A program made the translations under genes and the position numbers. From Anaerolineae bacterium (GTDB lineage Bacteria > Chloroflexota > Anaerolineae > 4572-78 > NAK82), in the NCBI GenBank assembly GCA_030598425.1, contig JAUVPY010000246.1, positions 1 to 5,123 of the forward strand: a stretch of DNA of 5,123 bases. The letters run 5' to 3'. Under the pieces are notes generated by a model, which did not search any database, had not been told where the DNA came from, and was given only the letters and a program-made list of their open reading frames with translations. This document shows positions 1 to 5,123 of the stretch, in pieces (position 1 is the stretch's first letter; the number at the start of each line of letters is the position of its first letter).

Positions 1-1383
1 CAAATTGAAAAAATATATGCGGCTGCACTTGAGGTAATGGACCGTACTGGTGCCATCCTTGAGGATCGCTATTCTGTGGATTTGTTGCGAAAGGCAGGGG
101 CCCGAGTCGAAGGTTCAAGCCGTGTTTATATACCGCCTACGCTTGTGGAACAGGCTGTTGAGTTGGCCCCCGCCAGCGTAACAATGTACGATCGTCTCGG
201 GAACGTGGCCCTGGAGCTAGGCACGCAGAAAAGCTATTTTGGCGCGCACGTAAACTGCCGGCAAGTCATAGATCCCCATACGGGAAAAACTCGTGATATG
301 ACATTAGACGATCTTGAAAAGACAACCCGAGTCGTCGATGCTTTGCCGAACATGGATTTTATTACATTGGTAGATACTATTGCTGGCGTCCGGGGTGAGT
401 ATGCAGATGTCGCTGTCTTCTCAATTGCGATAAAAAACACTTCCAAGCCATTTGGTTTTGATATCTTAAGCTTGGAGACTGGCAAGATGATCATTGAGAT
501 AGCGGCTGCCGCAGTAGGAGGACCCGACGAACTTCGGGCGCGGCCATTTATCTGCATCGGTGATAGCCCGATTGCCCCACTTTTCCACCCTACGGAGCCG
601 CTAGAAAAAATCGTTTTGGCCGCTGAGCAGGGTATACCGGTTCTTTACAACCCGATGCCTCAAGGTGGTCTTACCGCCCCCACCACGACGGCTGGCGTTC
701 TGGTGGTCACCCTGGCTGAACTTTTGGTTGGCCTGGTCATTACGCAGCTAGTGAATCCAGGCACCCCATTTATTTGTGGTGGTGTTCCATCCATATTTGA
801 TATGCGTGACACCTCTTTTGTGTATGGCTCTCCGGAGCTGTTCTTGATGGCATCGGGGTTGGCTGACATTCAACATTACCTGAATCTGCCTTCATTTGGC
901 ACTGCCGGCATGACCAATTCAAAGTATGTAGATTTACAAGCAGCTACAGATGCTTCGCTTTCGGTCCTAATGTCGATTCTCAGTGGATGCAATTGGGTGC
1001 ACGATGTAGGGTTGGTGGATATTGGTGTCGTCAATTCACTACCAATGATCGTGCTTACGGATGAAATCGTCGAGATGGCGCGACATATAGAAAAAGGGAT
1101 CGAGGTGACGAGCGAGACCTTGGCATTGGATGTCATCGATCAGGTTGGGCCGCAGGGTGATTACATGGCAGAGGAACATACATTAGAGCATTTCAGGGAT
1201 TGCTGGTACCCGAGGATATTTGATCACAAACTGGGCCGAGAGGGAAGCAGCAAAGATCAAATTGATGATAGGATTCAGCAATTAATAGATGAGAAAGTGA
1301 AAGAACATAGACCCGCAGAATTGCCGGCTGAAGCGTTGGAATTGATCGAGTCGTTTGCCGAAACCTGGATGCTAAAAGAATGA
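1..1383 (+). CDS. MttB-family (trimethylamine methyltransferase-like, non-pyrrolysine) corrinoid methyltransferase, 5'-partial
   Basis: The reading frame is open from base 1 and family-like sequence (EKIYAAALEVMDRTGAILE) precedes the first ATG at 37, so the true start lies upstream; 460 codons are visible and, against a usual length of about 475-500, perhaps 15-30 residues are missing. Family features by visible codon number: the N-terminal RTGAILED and RVYIPPTLVEQA stretch, the D-tGk-R-mT-dDLe-TtrvvDaLpN block, GGVPSIFDMRD at 260-270, YGSPE at 275-279, and the C-terminal VGPQGDYMAEEHT block at 382-394. Family knowledge: MttB/COG5598 proteins have a TIM-barrel fold and move a methyl group from trimethylamine or, in non-pyrrolysine members such as MtgB, from quaternary amines (glycine betaine, carnitine, proline betaine) to a cytoplasmic corrinoid protein. 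There is no in-frame TAG, so this is a non-Pyl member; the substrate is unknown. The UroD-like gene follows after 32 nt. Family assignment is firm; substrate is open. Confidence 0.9.
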   Translation, partial: QIEKIYAAALEVMDRTGAILEDRYSVDLLRKAGARVEGSSRVYIPPTLVEQAVELAPASVTMYDRLGNVALELGTQKSYFGAHVNCRQVIDPHTGKTRDMTLDDLEKTTRVVDALPNMDFITLVDTIAGVRGEYADVAVFSIAIKNTSKPFGFDILSLETGKMIIEIAAAAVGGPDELRARPFICIGDSPIAPLFHPTEPLEKIVLAAEQGIPVLYNPMPQGGLTAPTTTAGVLVVTLAELLVGLVITQLVNPGTPFICGGVPSIFDMRDTSFVYGSPELFLMASGLADIQHYLNLPSFGTAGMTNSKYVDLQAATDASLSVLMSILSGCNWVHDVGLVDIGVVNSLPMIVLTDEIVEMARHIEKGIEVTSETLALDVIDQVGPQGDYMAEEHTLEHFRDCWYPRIFDHKLGREGSSKDQIDDRIQQLIDEKVKEHRPAELPAEALELIESFAETWMLKE

Positions 1384-1404
1384 TGGTCATACTGTACCGC
1401 AAGT

Positions 1405-1409
1405 AGGAG
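1405..1409 (+). promoter_or_regulatory. Ribosome binding site of the UroD-like gene
   Basis: AGGAG, extending to AGGAGAGG (1405-1412), lies 6 nt before the ATG at 1416. It supports this start. The whole gap after the MttB-like stop is only 32 nt, which suggests cotranscription. Confidence 0.75.
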
Positions 1410-1415
1410 AGGTTT

Positions 1416-2537
1416 ATGCTCCCCAGAGAACGGGTGCTTGCTGCTCTGCAACACCGCGAACCTGATCGAGTGCCGACCGGCGAGATTGGAATTGACTACA
1501 CCATCACCGAACAGGCCCTCGGCCATCCCACCTTGTACCGTGCCAAATGGAAAGAGTACCAGGCGCTTTGGCAAGGGCGCCGCGACGAGTACGTGGAATC
1601 GTGCAAGCGCGACCTGGTAGAAATCGTGCGGAAGTTAGAGTTGGACTTTGTGTCGGTTTTTCTTGTCCCACCGCGCAATGCCACATCGGCTCCTCCCAGG
1701 TTTCTCGACGAGTATACCTGGGTGGAACCGGACGGTCGAATCATGAGGTTTTCGCCCGAAACTGAGGGCCTGCCGGTGTGTGTCCAATTTCCACCTCTGT
1801 CGCCAGACACCATTCGCGATGAATCTGTTCACCTCGACCCCTCACAACTTGAGTTGGTCGATCACGTTGTTCGTGAGCTTGGCGACACCCACTTTATCGT
1901 CGGGCGCGGTGGAGATGGTAGTTATCCCTATGAGTACTATGGGATCGTCGAAATTCTGACAGCAATGATTGATGACGCGGTGCTTGTCCATCGCATCGTC
2001 GAAGTTGAAACACAACGCGCCATCACCATCAACGAGGCTCTGCTTGATGCAGGTTGCGATGCGGTGTTGCCAGGCGACGATTACTGCTCCACCAAGGGAC
2101 CTATGATGTCGCCAGCCCACTTCCGGACCTATATCCTCCCGGGCCTGGTCGCCCTGGTTGAATCAGCTCACAGCAAGGGCAAGTACCTCATAAAGCACAC
2201 GGATGGTAACACCTGGCCCATCTTGGATATGCTTCTCGAAGCCGGAATCGATGGATGGCACGGCATCCAGACCAAAGTCGGGATGGATTTGGCGAAGCTG
2301 AAGGCTGAGTATGGTGACAGTGTCTGTTTCTTTGGCGGGGTCGATGTCGAATGGCTGATCGAAGGTACGCCTGAGGAGGTACGTCAGGTGACGCGCTCGG
2401 CCATCGACTCAGCGGGTAGTGGTGGTGGACTGGCTGTTACGTCTGGTAATACGATCATGGTGGGGGTACGCTATGAGAATTACCTCGCCATGCTGGACAC
2501 CATCAGAACCTATGGGCAATATCCCTTGAGACAATAA
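1416..2537 (+). CDS. Uroporphyrinogen-decarboxylase-fold protein (UroD/MtaA-like, probable methyltransferase-type)
   Basis: Predicted 373-residue cytoplasmic protein, usual length for the UROD superfamily. The opening PRERVLAALQHREPDRVP is the family's N-terminal signature. Other conserved blocks are GDDYCSTKGPMMSP (220-233), KHTDGN (260-265), a GGVDVEWL strand (307-314) followed by GTPEEVRQV, and a glycine-rich turn with TSGN (342-345). Family knowledge: besides heme-pathway HemE, this fold includes MtaA/MtbA/CmuA-type enzymes that transfer methyl groups between corrinoid proteins and coenzyme M or other acceptors, usually with a zinc bound by H-x-C...C. Here H261 is kept, but D263 stands where MtaA-type proteins have the first Cys, and no Cys is seen near TSGN, so the metal site is non-canonical. 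Being next to an MttB-like gene favours a methyl-transfer role over heme synthesis; this is inference. The acceptor is unknown. The start is fixed by AGGAG. Confidence 0.85.
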   Translation: MLPRERVLAALQHREPDRVPTGEIGIDYTITEQALGHPTLYRAKWKEYQALWQGRRDEYVESCKRDLVEIVRKLELDFVSVFLVPPRNATSAPPRFLDEYTWVEPDGRIMRFSPETEGLPVCVQFPPLSPDTIRDESVHLDPSQLELVDHVVRELGDTHFIVGRGGDGSYPYEYYGIVEILTAMIDDAVLVHRIVEVETQRAITINEALLDAGCDAVLPGDDYCSTKGPMMSPAHFRTYILPGLVALVESAHSKGKYLIKHTDGNTWPILDMLLEAGIDGWHGIQTKVGMDLAKLKAEYGDSVCFFGGVDVEWLIEGTPEEVRQVTRSAIDSAGSGGGLAVTSGNTIMVGVRYENYLAMLDTIRTYGQYPLRQ

Positions 2538-2603
2538 GGCAAAAGCCGGTTGTTGTCTGTGCCTTGTGTCCTGGATGGATAATGTTTTCCCCGGAAAGCC
2601 CAA

Positions 2604-2608
2604 AGGAG
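2604..2608 (+). promoter_or_regulatory. Ribosome binding site that decides the SDR start
   Basis: AGGAG (within AAAGGAGAT) sits 8 nt before the ATG at 2617. It favours that start over the in-frame GTG at 2566, which would add 17 residues that do not look like an SDR N-terminus and has no Shine-Dalgarno. Confidence 0.8.
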
Positions 2609-2616
2609 ATCAAGTC

Positions 2617-3387
2617 ATGAGACTGAGAGACAAAGTTGCGATTATCACCGGTTCAGGCAGCGGCATCGGTAAGGGTATTGCCCGGATCTTTGCCCAGGAG
2701 GGCGCCAGGATCGTCGTTGTCGACTGGGATAATGATGGAGGTGAGAAGTCGGCAGCGGATATCCGTCAAGCCGGAGGCACTGCAATGTTTATCAGGTGCG
2801 ATGTGTCAGAAGAAGACCGAGTCAAATCCATGGTGCAAACGACCCTGGACCAGTATGGTCGTATCGACATCCTGGCCAACAATGCCGGTATTGGCATGTT
2901 CAAGTCCGTGCTTGGCACATCCGGCCAAGATTGGGATCGCTGTTTGGACGTCAATTTGAAAGGTGTGTTCCTGAGCTCAAAGTATGTCATCCCGCATATG
3001 CAGGTTGTTGGCAAGGGTGCCATCGTCAACACTTCCTCGATTCAGACACACGGCGGAGTCGACAATGTAGCTTCGTATGCCGCATCGAAGGCCGGTGTCG
3101 TGGCTCTGACGCGTTCTATGGCCATCGACTATGGTCCAACCATTCGCGTGAACGCCATCGCACCCGGATATGTGCTGACGCCTCTTACTGAGAGCGTCTT
3201 TGACAGCAAAGAGGAACAGGCTAGAGAGTTAGGCCTCGTGGCCGACCAGCTTGCGATGAAGCGTATTGGCCGGCCTGAGGATATTGGACTTGCCGCCGCC
3301 TTCCTGGTCAGTGACGAGGCCTCGTACATCACCGGCACACAACTCTTTGTGGATGGCGGTCTTACCGCTAAGCTTTCAATCAGTTGA
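2617..3387 (+). CDS. Short-chain dehydrogenase/reductase (classical SDR, probably NAD-dependent)
   Basis: Predicted 256-residue cytoplasmic Rossmann-fold oxidoreductase, typical classical-SDR length. Seen from N to C: cofactor motif TGSGSGIG (11-18), D36 at the end of the second beta strand (acidic, which favours NAD(H) over NADP(H)), D62-V63 that contacts adenine, NNAG at 88-91, N113, catalytic S141, and Y154-x3-K158 (YAASK), then the PG motif at 183-184 and the C-terminal ITGTQLFVDGG. The catalytic tetrad Asn-Ser-Tyr-Lys is complete, so the enzyme should be active. SDRs of this class oxidise secondary alcohols or reduce ketones on many substrates, and the sequence does not reveal which. In this cluster it might act on a hydroxyl or carbonyl group of the methylated amine or of its carbon skeleton (inference). 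It begins 79 nt after the UroD-like stop, from an ATG with a well-spaced AGGAG. Confidence 0.93.
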   Translation: MRLRDKVAIITGSGSGIGKGIARIFAQEGARIVVVDWDNDGGEKSAADIRQAGGTAMFIRCDVSEEDRVKSMVQTTLDQYGRIDILANNAGIGMFKSVLGTSGQDWDRCLDVNLKGVFLSSKYVIPHMQVVGKGAIVNTSSIQTHGGVDNVASYAASKAGVVALTRSMAIDYGPTIRVNAIAPGYVLTPLTESVFDSKEEQARELGLVADQLAMKRIGRPEDIGLAAAFLVSDEASYITGTQLFVDGGLTAKLSIS

Positions 3388-3447
3388 ACAGCCTTCGAGC
3401 AGATTTCATTCGTTTCTACCAGGCAACGCAACGATTGTAGGTACACC

Positions 3448-3452
3448 GGAGG
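3448..3452 (+). promoter_or_regulatory. Ribosome binding site supporting a GTG start for the flavoprotein
   Basis: GGAGG lies 8 nt before the in-frame GTG at 3461. It is the only good Shine-Dalgarno in the gap after the SDR and places the start about 20 residues ahead of the FAD-binding strand. The ATGs farther upstream (3266, 3353) fall inside the SDR gene. Confidence 0.7.
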
Positions 3453-3460
3453 CCAGAGCT

Positions 3461-4840
3461 GTGGATCCCAACCTCCCATCTCAGCAGGTGAACACCGATC
3501 GAGGGTCACCAGGCCACCACGAGGTAGTCGTCGTCGGGGGCGGAATCGCCGGCCTGGCAGCCGCCTGGTCGCTGCGAGACCGCGATGTATGCTTGCTTGA
3601 GGCAGAGGACCGGGTCGGCGGACGTATGAAGTCTGTATCCCACCCACCCTATTGGTTAAACCTGGGTGCGCATATCTTGAAGGAGAGTGGCTTGATTGCC
3701 GGGCTATGCCGCGAGCTCGCCGTGCCACTTGTCGTGCCAACTGGGATCTTCTTGGCCGTGGCGATGCACGGCCGAATCGTACGTGCGGGTAGTCCGCTGG
3801 AGATGTTCTTGCACCTTCCTCTCTCGCTGCCCGCCCGACTCTCCCTCGCCAGCGTCGGTTTCCGCATGATGGCGGCTCAGACAAGGGTAAGGACGCATCA
3901 TAGCCCTGGCGACACTGCGGGCTTGGTCGAGACGCCCGAAGAGGGGCGGACTTACGCTGATCTGCTGGGTCGTATGCATCCGGACGTCGAGGCGCTTATG
4001 CGGGTGACAGCCAACCGCACCGGCGGCGAGCTGCACGAGCTCTCTGCTTACGCAGGTGTGACCGGCTATCGCGAGATCTGGGGAGGCAAGCGTGCGAACA
4101 TCGTCGACGGCTCGGAGCAGCTTCCGCGTGCTCTGCAAGCCGCTCTAGGCGCGCGCGTGCAGACAGGGGCCCGAGTGACGCGGATTGAACAGACTATGGA
4201 TAGGGTCGAGGTTGAGTATGCAATGGCTGGCGAGCGGCGGCTGCTGAGCACTGACGCCTGCATCGTGGCGACCCAAGCCCCAGTCGCACGGGAGCTGGTG
4301 CGGGATCTTCCAATCGACCGGGCACTGGCGCTCGGCCAAGTGCGCTACACGCCCTTTGTAGTAGCCGGCATCTTCACCGCCGAAACGAGCACCATGCCTT
4401 GGGATGATCTGTACGCGCTGGCGGTGCCGGGATGCTCGTTCTGTATGTTCTTTAATCCGGGCAATGCCCTCCACCGCCGTGAGCCCCGCGAGCCAGGTGG
4501 CAGTTTGGTCGTATATGCCGTGGCAGACCGGGCTGCTGAGCTTCTCGACCTGAGCGACGCGGCGATCAGCGATCGGTACCTCAAGGATCTCTACGCCATC
4601 TTCCCCCAAGTCCGCGGCATTGTGCGCGAGGTCGTGATCCAGCGCTGGCCGCTCGGAGTCCCGCTCGCCTTCCCCGGTCGAGCACAGCTCCATAGCAGCC
4701 TCGCCAAAGTGTGGGGGCGAATCCATTTCGCCGGGGATTACCTGGCTGAGTTTGGTCTTGGGATGGAGTCTTCTGCGGAGACGGGCTACCAGGTAGCCAA
4801 GGCTGTGAGCGTATGCTTGCAGCGGGGGAAAGGTCCGTGA
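3461..4840 (+). CDS. FAD-dependent oxidoreductase, amine oxidase / protoporphyrinogen oxidase-like
   Basis: Predicted 459 residues from the GTG at 3461. Seen: the dinucleotide-binding strand VVVVGGGIAG (22-31), E47 for the ADP ribose, RVGGR (51-55), which is the GG doublet typical of the amine-oxidase/PPOX superfamily, and the C-terminal FAD motif HFAGDYLAEFGLG (422-434) followed by ESSAETG. There is no signal peptide or obvious membrane segment, so a soluble cytoplasmic enzyme is likely. Family knowledge: members oxidise amines, amino acids or protoporphyrinogen using FAD. In this cluster, oxidation of an amine left by the MttB step is more plausible than heme synthesis (inference). Start choice: the frame is open back to 3266, but that would overlap the SDR by 122 nt and add 65 low-complexity residues; the GTG has a GGAGG 8 nt upstream. 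A GTG at 3488 is possible but has no RBS. The gene looks more GC-rich than the first one. Exact substrate unknown. Confidence 0.87.
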   Translation: MDPNLPSQQVNTDRGSPGHHEVVVVGGGIAGLAAAWSLRDRDVCLLEAEDRVGGRMKSVSHPPYWLNLGAHILKESGLIAGLCRELAVPLVVPTGIFLAVAMHGRIVRAGSPLEMFLHLPLSLPARLSLASVGFRMMAAQTRVRTHHSPGDTAGLVETPEEGRTYADLLGRMHPDVEALMRVTANRTGGELHELSAYAGVTGYREIWGGKRANIVDGSEQLPRALQAALGARVQTGARVTRIEQTMDRVEVEYAMAGERRLLSTDACIVATQAPVARELVRDLPIDRALALGQVRYTPFVVAGIFTAETSTMPWDDLYALAVPGCSFCMFFNPGNALHRREPREPGGSLVVYAVADRAAELLDLSDAAISDRYLKDLYAIFPQVRGIVREVVIQRWPLGVPLAFPGRAQLHSSLAKVWGRIHFAGDYLAEFGLGMESSAETGYQVAKAVSVCLQRGKGP

Positions 4841-4912
4841 CAGTTTTTTGATCTGGCTACAGCATAGAGTCTTGCAGCGTCTGATAAACGAGTCAGGCTG
4901 GAGGTAAGTACT
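4841..4912 (+). other. Intergenic spacer with an imperfect inverted repeat next to the RBS
   Basis: This 72-nt gap contains a T6 run (4844-4849) without a convincing stem before it. It also holds an interrupted inverted repeat: CAGC (4875-4878) and CTGA (4881-4884) can pair with TCAG (4893-4896) and GCTG (4897-4900), leaving a 2-nt bulge and an 8-nt loop. The 3' arm ends on the first G of the GGAGG that serves the next gene. It could modulate translation or be chance. Confidence 0.3.
4900..4904 (+). promoter_or_regulatory. Ribosome binding site of the [2Fe-2S] protein gene
   Basis: GGAGG (GGAGGT, 4900-4905) is followed by an 8-nt spacer to the ATG at 4913, and fixes the start of the last, truncated gene. 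Confidence 0.75.
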
Positions 4913-5123
4913 ATGTCGCCTTTCGGAGGAAGGCCTCAGTCTGTTGGCGGCCGGCCCGTCACCATTACCGTGGATGGCGTCCCGCTGTCAGCCTATGCTG
5001 GCCAGACCATCGCCGGTGCTCTCATCGCCGCCGGGAGGAGATCCTGGCGGCGCTCTCTGCACGGCCATCCACGGGGCCTGTTCTGCGGCATCGGCCTCTG
5101 TTTCGACTGTCTGGTGACGGTTG
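4913..5123 (+). CDS. (2Fe-2S)-binding protein, HcnA/OoxA-type small subunit of an amine/amino-acid oxidoreductase, 3'-partial
   Basis: My own translation from the ATG at 4913 gives 70 complete codons before the window ends. After a short Gly/Arg/Pro-rich leader come a ferredoxin-like strand VTITVDGVPLSAYAGQTIAG (16-35), an ALIAAG helix (36-41), the basic RRSWRRSLHG stretch (42-51), the PRGLFC block, and a cysteine motif C58-x4-C63-x2-C66 (CGIGLCFDC). The fourth cluster cysteine would lie past the edge. Family knowledge: small proteins of this type (about 100 residues) carry a [2Fe-2S] cluster and work with FAD subunits in hydrogen cyanide synthase (HcnABC), opine oxidases and proline/sarcosine-type dehydrogenases; the 'RGLFCGxGxCFDCLVTV' pattern is characteristic. 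I infer that partner FAD subunits follow just downstream. It is unknown whether the flavoprotein upstream also takes part. It could instead be the N-terminus of a longer fused subunit. Confidence 0.85.
   Translation, partial: MSPFGGRPQSVGGRPVTITVDGVPLSAYAGQTIAGALIAAGRRSWRRSLHGHPRGLFCGIGLCFDCLVTV

Noticed and set aside
95..107. A 13-nt sequence (CAGGGGCCCGAGT) that occurs again at 4164-4176
   Set aside because: Both copies lie in coding sequence and encode G-A-R-V in the same frame. No flanking similarity, so it is likely chance plus a common peptide.
2553..2583. Possible sigma70-like promoter before the SDR (TTGTCT at 2553, GATAAT at 2578)
   Set aside because: Spacing of 19 nt is long and the -35 match is poor; with no transcript data I do not call it, though the 79-nt gap leaves room for one.
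2566..2616. In-frame GTG at 2566 as a longer SDR start
   Set aside because: It has no Shine-Dalgarno and adds 17 residues unlike SDR N-termini; the ATG at 2617 has a well-placed AGGAG.
3129..3884. 251-residue open frame on the - strand
   Set aside because: It lies antisense across the end of the SDR and the start of the flavoprotein, both of which have strong family motifs. Its translation is Arg/Pro/Ser-rich with no recognisable domain.
4145..4726. 193-residue open frame on the - strand
   Set aside because: Fully antisense to the flavoprotein gene, with no domain-like pattern; expected in GC-rich coding DNA.
4825..4850. Possible intrinsic terminator after the flavoprotein (T6 run at 4844-4849)
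   Set aside because: Only a 3-bp GTC/GAC stem precedes the T run, too weak for a terminator.
1..5123. CRISPR arrays, tRNA/rRNA genes, insertion sequences, att sites
   Set aside because: No spaced direct repeats, RNA-gene signatures, transposase motifs or terminal inverted repeats were seen; the window is almost entirely protein-coding.

Overview
The window holds five genes in a row, all on the + strand: three complete genes between two that are cut by the window edges. In order they are a non-pyrrolysine MttB-family (trimethylamine-type) methyltransferase (5' end missing), a uroporphyrinogen-decarboxylase-fold (UroD-like/MtaA-like) protein, a classical short-chain dehydrogenase, an FAD-dependent amine-oxidase/protoporphyrinogen-oxidase-like flavoprotein, and the start of a small [2Fe-2S] ferredoxin-fold protein of the HcnA/OoxA type. 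Gaps are short (32, 79, 73 and 72 nt) and each of the four visible starts has a good Shine-Dalgarno. I see no convincing terminator in any gap, so the simplest reading is one catabolic operon that continues past both edges.

Organism: clearly bacterial, from the strong GGAGG-type ribosome binding sites, tight gene packing and standard-code genes. The MttB-type gene has no in-frame TAG, so nothing points to pyrrolysine use. Expanded sets of non-Pyl MttB homologs, UroD-like proteins and SDRs are familiar from Chloroflexota, Desulfobacterota/Firmicutes and sponge- or soil-associated uncultured lineages. The sequence alone does not settle the phylum; Chloroflexota is only a guess.

Layout: 1-1383 MttB-like; 1416-2537 UroD-like; 2617-3387 SDR; 3461-4840 FAD oxidoreductase (GTG start preferred); 4913 to the edge, [2Fe-2S] protein carrying Cx4Cx2C. 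The DNA is noticeably richer in A+T in the first gene than in the flavoprotein gene.

How the genes may work together (inference): MttB-type enzymes take a methyl group from a quaternary amine to a corrinoid protein, and UroD-fold MtaA/MtbA-type proteins move methyl groups on from the corrinoid protein. The flavoprotein and [2Fe-2S] protein resemble subunits of amine, opine or cyanide-forming amino-acid oxidoreductases, and the SDR is a typical NAD-linked alcohol/carbonyl enzyme. Together they suggest breakdown of a methylated amine: corrinoid demethylation first, then flavin/iron-sulfur oxidation of the remaining amine. No corrinoid-binding protein is visible; it would have to lie outside the window or elsewhere in the genome.
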